Source: Pyrocephalus nanus
Lineage: Eukaryota > Chordata > Aves > Passeriformes > Tyrannidae
Length of the DNA stretch: 64,000 nt
Direction: 5' to 3'
Assembly (NCBI GenBank): GCA_038380795.1
Contig: CM076271.1
Coordinates: forward strand, 21,219,001-21,283,000
A program made the translations under genes and the position numbers. Of the stretch, positions 13,401-25,557 are shown in pieces (within the stretch, counting starts at the first letter, position 1; every line of letters begins with the position of its first letter). The notes beneath the pieces are model-generated. The model was not told the DNA's origin, ran no database searches, and was given only the letters and a program-made list of their open reading frames with translations.

Positions 13401-16400
13401 GAGAAGGAAGGAAAAGGGTAAAAAGAGTAACAGCTTTCCTCAGTCAGTGCCAGGGCACAGCAAGGGCTGGCTGCTCACTCAAGGATGAAGAGCTAGGAGC
13501 TGAACACCATAGCACAGCTGTCAGAGGCCTCCATGGTCCAGGCCTCCTCCAGCACCTGAGAAGGACAAACGGGAGGCCCAGAGGCTGTGGCCAGGTTCAC
13601 CAAGCCCACATCACCTGCCTTGGAATACAGACCTGCCCGGCAATCAGTTGACTGTGGAACCCTGGTTACCCTCACCAGATCTGACCCTGACCCATGGACT
13701 GATGTTCTGGCTGGATCTTATTAACACCAGCTGCCCTGATGCTCTGGTTGGCCCTGGCTGCCACCCTCAGCCCTGTCCTGTTCCCTGCACGCAGGTGTGC
13801 ACTCAGGTGCAAGAAGCCCCTGCCCTGCTCACCTCCTGGTCCTCTGTCCTTCACTGAGTCCCTGGACTCATTACTCTCTTCTTTACTCTGAGCCTCCGGA
13901 TGAAAAGGGAAATTTGGATATGTTTATCTGCATTTCTGCCCAAATGACAATTTCATGACAAGCATCCCACAGCCATTAGGCCTGACTGGCTGAGGTATGG
14001 GGGTTAATGTCCCAGCCTTGGTGTGAGAGACAGTGTGGAGTTCACTGGGACATTCATTACAAATGCCCTGCATCTGAGGCCTCATGCTGTGTCCTAGATG
14101 AGCCCCAAGTGAGTGGGATGGGGCTGACAGCATTCTCAGCACCACAGCAGGTTACTGCACTGGACTCCAACAGCAGGTGATGCAGAGGTGCTGAGGCATG
14201 ACAGGTACACACAGCAGGAGGCCATCAAAGACATAGATCCAGTCACTTGAATGAGATGTTCCAGAGCAATTATGATTAACTACAGGGTTTACTTAAGATC
14301 AAGGGATCGATATGCAGACAGATAGCTGGGGTGAAATGATTTGGTGGCGTAATGGGTTTCTCTTTTTGTGACACTGAGTGCCAAATTCCCAGTTTCTCAT
14401 ATAGTGGGAGAGAAAAAACATGTTTGCTGGTAAGTAAAGCCTGCTAGGTTTACCATCTTTCTGAGGATGCATACAGAAAATAAAGGCTGTGGAGGAGAAA
14501 AAATGGATTCAAGCAGTGAGCTTGACTTATTAAGACATACTGGCTGGGTGTGATGTTCAGTCTTGAGTTCATCTAATTGAAGAGACCTAATAAAATCACT
14601 CAAGTTAATAGAACTAGCTCCAACTATCCCATAGGAAGAGCTGGGACAAGGAACAGGAGGGGCAACATATGGGTGACACAGGAATGCTCATATTCCATAG
14701 CAAGTTCTGGGGGGAACTTAGTGAAAACAGAAGTAGTGCGCTGGCCAATACTGAAACTATTCCCTTGGCCATAGAACTACACTGCAGTTAGGGCTGGGCA
14801 AAAATCAGGATTACTTTTGAAAAGGGCAAGGATGCTTTTTTCACTTTAGGCAAGGGTCTGGAATCCACAGCAGTGGCTTGAGGTTAATCCCACTAGAAAG
14901 TGCTGAATGATGGTAGTAAGCTACTATGACAACTGAGAAGTTATAAAATGGCTCTGCATTTGCAAAAAAACTACTTCTTTTGTTGCAGTTTACAACTAGT
15001 AACTCAGGAGACAATTTGTGAGAGCAACCAGAATCCAACCTGCCCTTACGTATCAGCCTGTACTTATAGTCACGAATGTTCACAGAAGACAGATATAAAA
15101 ATGTTTTAATTAGGGATATATCATTTCACCAGCTTTCTTCAAATTCTTCCACTCCCACTAAAAAAAGTGAAGTAAATATGCCTCAAGTTTCATGATGCTG
15201 CAGCTTTTCTAAGCAAACATCTCATTTTTTGTAATGGAATATATCCCCACTTGGAGTTCAAGATTAAACAATTATTTACTCTAAGTGCTATGTAGTGCAA
15301 ACACCTTCTTCACATAGTTGAAGATGTTTTATGAAATACAAGCAGAAAGCACATAAAGAAATAGTGAACACAGAACATGAATTATCTGTATAGTCCAAAC
15401 CACATAGACTTCCTGTTTATTGCTTTGTTTCACAAAGACTGCAAAAATTTGTCATGCTTCATACAAGAAGCTTCTCTCACTGACTTGGTGAAATGTTAAG
15501 AAGCTGACATAAATTATTTTTTCAGTCTCATATACACAACTTGCAAACAAAGAAGTTTGTTCTGCATGAGGTACCAGTGGATCAATAGGTAGAAGGCTGA
15601 AAGGAAATGTAACCTACCAAGGAATAGACACGTTTTGCAGGAACAATGTGTTGTCATTAGGTATAATTGGGCAAATGGTGGTGTGATCTTCAAAGCCTCA
15701 GCTGATCATATTCCCCTGAGAACATTATCCAATTAGGGGGAAGGTGCATTAGCTACGCCTTGCTTTATTGTACTGCTGAAGTTGAGAGCAGGTGTGAGAA
15801 AACAAGTTTATAATCCTTGCTTGCTTTGCAAATCAATTCTTAATCACTCTGGCTCTTATTTCCATGTAAGATCTAACTTTTTGATATTTATGAGAGCAAC
15901 GTGGCAGCTCCCCTTTTGTGGGTCAAATGAGTAGCAGGTCCAAGAGGCTTTTAATTCCTAATACTAGTACATATGGTTTATCCAGCTCTTTTCTAAATAA
16001 GCAGGTAAACACAGCAGCCACCCTTGACAAAATGAGTAGAGATCAACAGCACAATTTCTTGCAACCCTAGAATTACTTGCAGGGAGCAGGTCTTACTACA
16101 GGAGGACGAAAGCAGAGTAGCATTTCAGTCTGTGTCCTGGGAACGCCTAGCCCTGTGCTAAGTTCTGACCCTCCTTGATCCATCTGAGCAGTATGCTAAA
16201 TTAAAACAACTGGGGTTGAGCAGTCCCTACAATTTATTCACGCAAGAATATGGAGTGGTATGGATAGGAAGAAAGAGGAATGAGACTGTCCTTTCAGTGA
16301 TTACGTGCAATTAGATCTGATTATGGTAAACAGTAACACAGATTATGCTGGTCTAAAACCAGCTGCCCCAATTCTACCCTCCATGCCTCCAGCTGTGTGA

Positions 16401-17808
16401 CTGTGCTTCATTCCTTGCACCAACAATTAGTTCTAAAACTAGTTTCTTGAACCAAGAAAAAAAATCTGAGAACTATCATGAACTACTGCTTAGTTCCAAA
16501 GTCACCAATTGAGTATTTTAGTTTTCTCCCCAGTCTTTCTGCTCCCCTAAAGGCAGGTTGTTCACTGTGACAGATGCCTGAAGGAAAATGCTCCCCTGCC
16601 AAAGAACCCTGGTGGAAGTATGTATGTCACCTGGCCAAACAACTCAATCAGACTTCTTTCTCTGCTCTTCAGTGGCTAAATTAGGAAGTCAGAGTGTTCT
16701 TGTTTTCAAGTCTGAGATGCGAGACTTAATTTAAAGACATCTTGTTCAGTCAGAAACATCTAAATGGTCATTGATTGTTTTTCCCTAATTGGATATATGA
16801 GTCCCTTTAAAAACACAAACTGTTTGTTATTTGTGCTCTGTCCCTGTTGCTAGACAGGCTACAAGGTTTGTGCCAACATTACCAGAATAAGAAAAATATG
16901 AGTTTGAACAAGTCAAGCCTAAACTCTTATACTCCTGAGAACCAGGAAAATTGACAATGAATTGCAATGAAGTTGTACTTAGAAGCAACTGCAAGGACCC
17001 TGGAGAAAGCACATCTGGTTGGAAAATTTCCAGCATTGTTGGGATGCTGAAAATTCAATAATACAAGGACAATATTTATTTATTAATATTAAAGATAATA
17101 AAATAGCTATAGCTCCCCTTTGCTTCACTGGGCTCTGAACAGTCCAGCAGCACCGGCAGGTACAACCCTCTGAGCCGTGTTAAGGAAACTTCCCTGTCTA
17201 ACCTCCCAGGAGCCCCTCTGGCAGTTATGCTGGCACCCCCTGAGCTGGCACCCAAGCCCCTGCACAGCTGATCCTCACACAGTCAGACTGGGTTTCCTCA
17301 CCGGCTCCCCCTCAGGTTTCCTGTAGGACAGTCTCAGACACCCTCATCCTTGGTGCAATAACTAACAAAGAAACAGCTGGAGCATGGTGCCTCCGAGGAG
17401 GGACCTTGAACAAAGGAACCCCGTGGCTTTTAGCACCCTCCCAGTCTAAACAGGGGAAAATCTGGGTCACTGGCTCCTGCCATGTCCCCGAGTGTCCCTC
17501 ACCTGGCTGTGCCACAGGACCCTGGGCTCTTCGCTATGCAGAATATTGGCAGTTCGCCGCCTCTTGCCTGGGGCTCTCACCCCCAAAGCTCAACCTGCAG
17601 CTTCACTGCAGCTGCCCCTTGAACCACCTGCACCCAGTGGATTCCTCAGCAGCAGAACCTCCTAAGCTCTGCCACCTGCCATGGCCACCACAGCCCAAAT
17701 CCTGGGAAGCAACACCAATGAACAGAGGAACTGCAGTTGCCTACCAGATACAAAATTTACTCCAGACTGGACGGGCACCAATGGGCTATTTCCTATTCAT
17801 AGACAAGA

Positions 17809-17830
17809 AAACAAACAAACAAACAAAACC
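17809..17830. repeat. (AAAC)n microsatellite
   Basis: Tandem ACAA units (GAAAACAAACAAACAAACAA), about four to five copies, are followed by a T-run at about 17875-17884. Confidence 0.8.
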
Positions 17831-19714
17831 CCACCCTATACTTCTAGCCTCATGCTACTTCACCTTTATCTTAATTTTTTTTTTAAAAAGCAAATTCATC
17901 TACAACATAACTTCATTGAAATTATTGCCTCAACCTCACCCATGATTCAGTCCTGAACCTGAAATCAAGGAAGATTTGACAGGGAGAAATTTGATTCTGC
18001 TGGGCTACAAAACACTGCTGGTGCCAATTTAAAATAGAGGAATTACCAACTGCTGTAGCACTTAAAAGACAGTTGTTTGAGAAGTAACTTCTTCCAAGGT
18101 CTTCTAAGCTTCATAAAACAGTAATCTTTTTTAGCATCTCTATAAAGAAACTTCCTTTTGAGACTAAATACCGACTTCATTTGATCCCTCCCCCACCCCC
18201 CAAATATCACAGCAAAAATAATGGACAATCACTTCATGAGACATTTGTTTATCTCAGCGTCTTTAAAGAATGGATGTGATCAAGGACATTAATATGTTTT
18301 CTGAAGCAGATAAACGTTAAATAACTAAAGACCTTTAGCAACCTCTGGCGATACCAAATAAGATGACACAGTATCACTCATTTAACTTCAACCTTTCACT
18401 TAGGTTTCCAGGAGACAGCACCTAAATTCTGCTAAAATCACACTTATTCTAGATCTGTATAATTTCAAGGGCTAAAGTTGATTCACATGCTATAGTAGGG
18501 CTCTGCTTCTGCTCTCGTACCCAGAGAGGATGGTATCTGATACCTAGAGGCTGCCACTCTTACATGTGTTGTCATATCTTCAAAAGACCAAAGTGCCCAA
18601 GACAACAACTACTTGAACAAACTTGGCTACTTCCTTTGTGTCTAAATGGGAAGAATAACCCTTTGAAAATTTCATCACTTATGTGCAAATTCATGGTCAT
18701 TACACTGGTTTTAATTTTTTGTGTTGTCAATTTGCCAGGCAGCTGAGAACTCTGAACAGCAGAATTCAGTAGTAACAAAATTTGTGGTCCTGCAGACTGC
18801 TATATTATTATAGTAGGAAGGTCCAAACAGTAACACCATGTAGTCCAGATTCTGAAGCAGAAGTCCAAATAAACCATAATTTATTGTGTAATCAGATGCT
18901 GTTTTACCTCCTGAGGTCCCCGAACTCTTTACAACTGCAGATCACTGACCTTGTAATTAAGTGGTCTGCAGCTAAAAGGACTCAATAACCTTTCAATTTA
19001 AGTCCACTACAGAATGAGAACATTACACCTGGCTTGACTGGGAAAACTGGCCGTGTCTGTGTGGCTTTTTAGGCGTTCACATTTATCCATGCCAGAAAAA
19101 GGACTTGCTTACTCAGAGCCCTCTTTACAAACAGTTCAGAGCTCCTTTGCAATCACTGCTGTCCTGGGCCTGGCTGGGACAGACCTAATGCCAGTCCCAG
19201 GCAGCCTGCGTGTCAGAAAGGGCCTCCTGCAAGACTGATCTCTGGGCTTAATGCCATTTTACACCCATGCTACATGAAATGCCCTATTTAACACTAAGGT
19301 AAAGTCTACTCTTGGGGGTATCAACCATTGACAGGTTCTAGCCCCCATAAGAGACATGCTACGTTTTGCTTCCAGAAGGCAAAATTCACATTGCCTGTCA
19401 TGAACACTGGGGTTCTAGCACTTTAAGTGGAGAATTTCACATTTTTTTGTGACTCCTGGCCACAATTTTTTTTCTAATTTAGGCACCCATCTCACACTAC
19501 AGACAGGAAACAGAAATGCCAAATGTAAACACCTTTAAGCAGCTCTCTGCAAGATTATCTCTGTTCTTAAATTTACACAAGGCCTTACACCAGTCTTGAC
19601 CCAAAAGCCTTAAACAACCTTTTTACTATTGGAAGACCTGGCAGACCCTGAACATGGGGTGATGTACTCGTAGGCAGAAATGATAAGGGATGTACAGAAC
19701 TTTTCATTTTGCAG

Positions 19715-19933
19715 AATTCTGTGAAAATCTCACACTTAGATACATCAGAGTTACTCACATCTGTCAGAGAGGTGACAAAAGCATTCAGAACTAAGGACGG
19801 GGCAGTGCACTGGGCTGATTCTTTTCCCTGCACCATGCTAAAGAGCAGCTGGACAATCACTGACAGAAGCAAGCTAGAAGTTGAAACATTTAATATAGCT
19901 CAGTTCCAGATGAAATACGTAACACACTCACAG
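19715..19933 (+). other. Orphan exon-like ORF, 73 codons
   Basis: A pyrimidine-rich acceptor (CTTTTCATTTTGCAG) ends at 19714. An open frame of 73 complete codons follows, ending at CACAG|GTGTAG, a usable but weak donor. The translation begins NSVKISHLDTSELLTSVREV and has mixed, protein-like composition. Both borders are in phase 0. No domain is recognised and no neighbouring exon could be joined with confidence, so this may be a chance ORF. Confidence 0.15.
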
Positions 19934-22341
19934 GTGTAGGTATCCTTAACTCAGCCATCCATTTAGCAGTGATTTCCAGTTCCCCATTAGAAGCTGTGTT
20001 GACCAACACTATGTACCATCAAGTAAAGAAAACTGCTACATGCCTTCCTCCTTCCCATGCAACTACTTTGCTCTGTACCTGAAAGTACAGAAAGTGATTC
20101 TCATGAAGATGGAGTTACTGTTTTCCAATAAAAGCACGAGTAGTTGTAAAAGGTCAATCAGATTTACCCTGATGTTGTCTTAGAGATAATTTGTTATTCA
20201 AATGACAATGGTACTGTGTTTATTAAGCACAGTTAGTGATCAATGGCACTACCTGCTTATCAGGCAACCCCTGGCATTTTCATAATTTGTCCATACAATA
20301 AGACCTGAGCTTCATTTACTCAACATGAGCAGTGGAAGCTCAGAAATAATCACAGATTATTGCTGAGATCTTACAGAAAGTATTTTAAAAACAGTTTGTC
20401 AGCTTCTTTGCCTTGATAAGCTATTTCAAATGTCAAAATATTGGGTCATATTTTTGCATAATAGCTATAAAAATGTAATGTTATGAAAGTTTTAACTCCT
20501 CATCTTGCACGATGGTCTCTGATTCTGTCATGGAAATGCAGGTCTGAAAGTGATTCCTAGCAAGGCTTTTTTACTTTTTCTAGTTGCTTTACTTTTTTTG
20601 CAGTTTCTAGATCTGTAAGCATTTTCTAGGTGACCTATTGATCATCACAGAGAAAATTTAACAAAATTATTGCTTTTATCAATGTGCTTTCCTCACCCCT
20701 TTGAAGTCATTCCAATCCTTGCATTCTCTCATGCCAAAGTTGAAAATCACTGATGCATTACAGCTGTCTCTACAGTCAAGGCTATGAACACCATCACCAG
20801 CCATTCCAGGAGTGCATTCTAGAATTTGATCATACCATTTAGATGCCAACATAGAACATTTCAAATATGACAGCAGCTACAGACACGGAAAGAAAGAAAT
20901 CTGGAGGAGAAAACTGTTTATCAAAGTCATCAGATATTTGCAGAAAGAATCCTGTGAACTTGCTGATACTTATTATATTTATACATATAATGTATAATTG
21001 TGTTCTTATCACAATTCACAATTGGTCACAACAAAGCTTCATCGGAGTCCAATCAAACACAAGTTTTCTATTTACCATTTTCTTGACTTAAATTTGCATA
21101 CCAGGCCAACTGGGCTTGGTGAATTCTACTTGCTCCCTAGAAAAACCCCACCCAAATATAAACAAGAATTTTTACTTCTCTTGTCATGATTTGTGACTTT
21201 CAAAGCACATCACAAGCATCAAAAGTCACTATATTGTATCAGTATCGCTTATTTGTGGACAGGGAATACAAAACTCAGGTATTTACGGTCTACCTAACTT
21301 ACCATCTATGAAAAATCTGACTCTGATTTTCATTGGATTTCTGCCTTAATGTGCCACTGACAGTCACGAAGCAATTCAATGAGAGAGACAGAAATAGAAT
21401 CAGCTGTCCCAATTCTCAGACTCAACCAAATAACCATGTGGCCTCCCAGCTTGGTGCTTTTAAAAACACAACAGCTGCTGTAGTTTCTGTCTGCAAACCA
21501 TTGCCTAACTACTTTTAAATGCATCTTTGTTCATGTTCAGGCTCAGCTCAAAAGACCCAGGGGGAAGGCAGTGAGAAGAGAGCTGAGAGGCGTACAGGCT
21601 TTGCGCCTCACAGTCTTCTCAGCAGAAGCAAGTATCAAATGACAAGAACTTTTACTCCAGCGCTACATGTTCATTCACTCAGCTTCCCTTGCTATGCATG
21701 GAGTGTGCTAGCTGGACAGATGTGAAGAGAAATCCACAAGAACACCACAGAAGCCATTTCTAAAAGGCAATACCATTCCTGGTCTCAGCAGGGACCTCAC
21801 TGACCACATATGTGCCTTTATTGTCCACTAAAGCATGTCTAATATTTGGCCGATGGAACTGCTTTAATAATAATCTCTGCCCCCAAATGGCAGCTGAATA
21901 CCTACTGATTCTCTCCTCACACTGTTTGATTGTAAACAAACCCATTAAGCACCAGTGGGAAAGACTATTGTTATTACAATGACTATGAAAGTTATAAAGA
22001 TGCAAATTACATACAGGTCTTTGTCATTATGTAGCTCATAGTACAATATGAAAACCATCTTACTTGAACAACTCGTTGTGGGGAACTTCTTCCTCCCCCT
22101 CCAATTTTCTCAGCTGCGCATCAAGCTTCATCTAAACGACTGGGCAGGGGAGCAGTTCTATGAACTTCTCTATGAACTTCCCTCTTATTAACCAGGTAAT
22201 TCACTTAACCCACCAATAAAGGCACTTCCTGACCTGTTGTGTTATGCGCAATGCAAACGTCAGCACTGTATTAGATCTCTGGTGGCTTCTTTGATTAGTC
22301 AAGTACAGGCTGTAGCACTTCTCAGTTGACTGCTAGTCACT

Positions 22342-22430
22342 TATCCACACCTCTGATTCCACTAATCCACATCTTTGATTCCACCAATCCATACCTTTGA
22401 TTCCACTAATACATATCTTTGGTACACTGA
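22342..22430. repeat. 22-bp tandem repeat, about four copies
   Basis: The motif CTTTGATTCCACTAATCC, with small variations, recurs at exactly 22-bp spacing: the TGATTCC core is at 22354, 22376 and 22398, and a fourth, degraded copy is at about 22420. It lies in intergenic sequence with no associated gene. Confidence 0.85.
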
Positions 22431-23707
22431 AGGCTTGGATTCTAACAGCTTCCAGTTTCACTGGTGCCATTAGTGATGGTTGCAAGTGATAGAAATAAAA
22501 CACCCCTAACTATTCTCATTGCCACATGCTCTGCAGACACAGTGGGACTCATGGACAGTATCAGAAACTGTAAACTGTATCATTACTATTTGCTAAAACC
22601 TTCCCATAAATGGTCCATGCTGGAATTGGACAGATTTCTGCAGATGTCTTCATCCTTCTGATAATGGCAAGTGACCAGCTTTATTACAAACCTTTTCTTA
22701 TACAGGGGAGAAAATCCTTGTCAGGATAAAATGACTGTCTTCTTTCTTCCCTGTCCTTTTGCAATACTGCAGCAAAGCTCACAAATCAACTGTAATCTGG
22801 CCCTCAATATCTTGATGCTGATTTACAGCTACTGGAACTATTGAAATATTATATTTATGCCCAGCACAACTGACATGATTACTCCACCCTCTTGCTTGAT
22901 CAATCATTTCATATACCCCCAGGTGTATGTAGAGAAGTATGATAGGTGTAGGTGCATATGTAGCTGTATATATATACATTTAGACTTCTAACTCTCTTGG
23001 GATAGACAGTTTCAGTTTTACTTTGGTATAGTACTTACCATAACAGGACTCTGATGTTGTGTTGCTGTGCTAGAGGACTCTTAAAAATCAGAAGCTGAAA
23101 AAATAAAATTACTAATTTTACTGCAGGAAGAATAACATGGTGAGCAAATTTAAGCTGTCACAAAATGAGTAAATCAAGTAACTTAGTAACTACTAAAAAA
23201 ATAAAGGTTCTATAAAGAAAGATAAGAACCGTTAATTAGCAAAACCCAGCATAATATATATATAACCTCACAGGCACACAGAAACACTCGAGGGGAAGGA
23301 GCAATACCTGAACTGTTATCTATTTCAACCAGATCAGCTGATGTGAGTGGTACCGGAAATTAACTTTGCTAGTTACACCAGATTCCTGCTCAAAATTCCT
23401 TTCTGCATCCAGTTCCAGGATGCTCCTCCAGTAGAAGAGCTGTTCTTGAGCGTTGTATATAGGCAGCTGCCTTGCTGTGGTGGTCCTGCAAGGGCCTGTT
23501 TCTCTTTCTTATTAGATCAACATAGACAATTTAAAGGGAAATCACACTTATATTGCATCCTTAAAGCCAGGCTTGAGGTCACTTTACAGAATAATTTATA
23601 CAAATGAACAGCTGTCTTTTACAGCAAATGAAAGCAGCAATAAGAAATAAAATTCTTTAATTTTAAAAGCTGCTATAGAAATATCTGAATTTTGAGAGGA
23701 AGCTGTT

Positions 23708-24076
23708 CTACAGTCGGGCACAAGGGACAGCTCTAGAACTTTTCATTCTACTTTCATTATCTTTTCTTATTTGAGCTCTCTGATTTTCAATCATTGGGCA
23801 AGCATCATGCATGTCAAGCCACCAGGAGCTTTGGAGCCTGACAACTGAACTGGCCACGATTAGCATGAAGAATATCCAAATATGCTCTGTGCTGATTGCT
23901 CCCAGTGAACTGGACAGGAGAACTGGCTGCAAGCTGAGGATTGGTGACTTCAAATCCAAACATTTTCAAACGCTCGGCACCAAACACTAAATCTCTTATC
24001 AACTCTACGGCTTCTCTGTCATAATTAGTATGTGTGAACAGCAAGTGTAAAGGACCAGCACAGAGCAAACACAATA
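23708..24076 (-). pseudogene. Unidentified minus-strand coding-like sequence, possibly a broken gene fragment
   Basis: On the minus strand an open frame preceded by a CAG (24079-24077) runs to a TGA near 23814. It includes the segment NYDREAVELIRDLVFGAERL. An overlapping frame stays open to a stop near 23708 and ends with a charged stretch (MIENQRAQIRKDNESRMK). The hand-over between frames near 23.82 kb is what a single-base frameshift in an older coding sequence would look like. I do not recognise the protein, see no zinc, kinase or repeat motif, and cannot exclude chance. Confidence 0.2.
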
Positions 24077-24513
24077 GCTGCTACTTCTTTAGTTGCTATG
24101 AGAAGTAGTGACCTTCTACTTAAAACCCTCCAACTGACTTAGCAAATTACCTGATAGTGTGAGCTTCTTTTTGAAAAGAAGCTGGATGTTTTCTATCAGA
24201 CCAAATCAAATTTCCCTGAATCTATTCTTATTATATGATGAAACCTGTCTCAGCTTAAAACCAGTATTTTGGCAAGGTAAACTGAGCTGTAAATTTGCTT
24301 TGCCTAGTGACTAATTCCCTGATGGAAGTGAACAAGAAGCTCCTGAGTTCTGTCATTAGCAAATGTGAAAAAACAACAAGCTGGGCAGCTGGAGTTTTTT
24401 GCTGCCTGGAGGCATAGGGTCTTGTTTGTTTCGTTAAGTGACATTATTTGGTTTGAAAGATCTTGGACTGTGCCTGCCGCAAGAAACAGGGCACAGTGCT
24501 ACTCTTTCTGCAG

Positions 24514-24672
24514 ATGACCACTTTCTTCCCAAATAACAGGGTTCTCGACGAGAAAACTATAGAAATGACCCTGCATAAGCATTGTGGAGATAATTACAAA
24601 ATAAAGAAACACTACAAAGAATCCATTGAGATCTTTAATTCCAAACTGCCACCATCCCAGAAGGAACAAACT
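24514..24672 (+). other. Orphan exon-like ORF, 53 codons, good splice borders
   Basis: A strong acceptor (GCTACTCTTTCTGCAG) ends at 24513 and a consensus donor (ACT|GTGAGT) begins at 24673. The 159 bases between them stay open in phase 0, starting MTTFFPNNRVLDEKTIEMTL and ending in KLPPSQKEQT. A further in-frame continuation could start after the CAG at 25185 and run to the stop at 25555-25557. No domain or known family is recognised. A real alternative or tissue-specific exon is possible; a chance combination of splice-like sites is also possible. Confidence 0.2.
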
Positions 24673-25185
24673 GTGAGTTAATCTGACTCCTAAGTATACA
24701 ATTAATCCTGTCAAGTTCTGGCTCCATAATATGCTGTTTAATATTGAAAAATCTGTCAGTAAACCAGTATGTGGTATTAATGTCATAATGCTTTGTACTT
24801 GCTTCCTTATGAAACAATAAAACTATTTAGCCAATACAAGCAACACGTTATTTATACACCTTTTGACAACAGTTTTAATGCTGTGTGGGATACTCCTCTT
24901 TCCTTCTAATATAATAGCCTTTATGGATAGAAACTGGTGAGGGGAGCTGTGTATGTGTTCTATGCAGAATTTACTCAGTAATTCCATTAAGACCTTCCCC
25001 CACAGAAATTAATGTTCTCATCTCATTCAATACTCATTCTATTCATTATTTAAAACAGAAGGCGTACTCTCTCTCTCTCTATTAAGTTTCCTCAAAGGAT
25101 TTTCTATTAGTTTCAATGAATTCAAAAGATTAAGCTTCAATGCTTCCATGTTTGCAAAACTATAAAACTCTTACAGTCAGAGCAG

Positions 25186-25557
25186 AAGGTTTTGCCACTT
25201 CCGGAATTTTTGAGAAGGAGGGTGTCAATTGAAAGTCTTCAAAAGAGGTCCTTTACATGTCCCTGCCATGTTCAGGTCATGCTTCAAGAAGGTGCCATTC
25301 AGCATCAGCCAGCAGAGCTTCTAATGATTTCACCAGATTCTCCAGGCCAATTCCTTCACCTGGCTCACTCGCAGCTGCCCTCAAAAGGCTTCAGAGCTCA
25401 CATTACGAACAAGTGCTTCCCACCACAAATGCCTGCACCAAGCAGCAGCAGAAGTGCTATGGTGGGGGCTCAGTGCTGGAAGAAACAAAACATGGTAGAG
25501 GAGTTACCTTCCTTTCCCTTCCTATATTTTATATTCCCAGCTAATGAAAATGAATGA
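25186..25557 (+). other. ORF of 123 codons that could continue the 24.5 kb exon-like ORF
   Basis: After a CAG at 25183-25185 the + strand is open in phase 0 until a TAG/TGA-type stop at 25555-25557. The product starts KVLPLPEFLRRRVSIESLQK and is rich in Ser, Pro and Gln further on. The acceptor has a weak pyrimidine tract and no clear AATAAA follows closely. A second frame is also open over much of it, which weakens the coding argument. Confidence 0.13.

Noticed and set aside
17406..17945. 179-codon plus-strand ORF
   Set aside because: Low-complexity composition, a microsatellite-derived Lys/Asn/Thr-rich stretch, overlap with another open frame, and no recognisable domain or splice sites.
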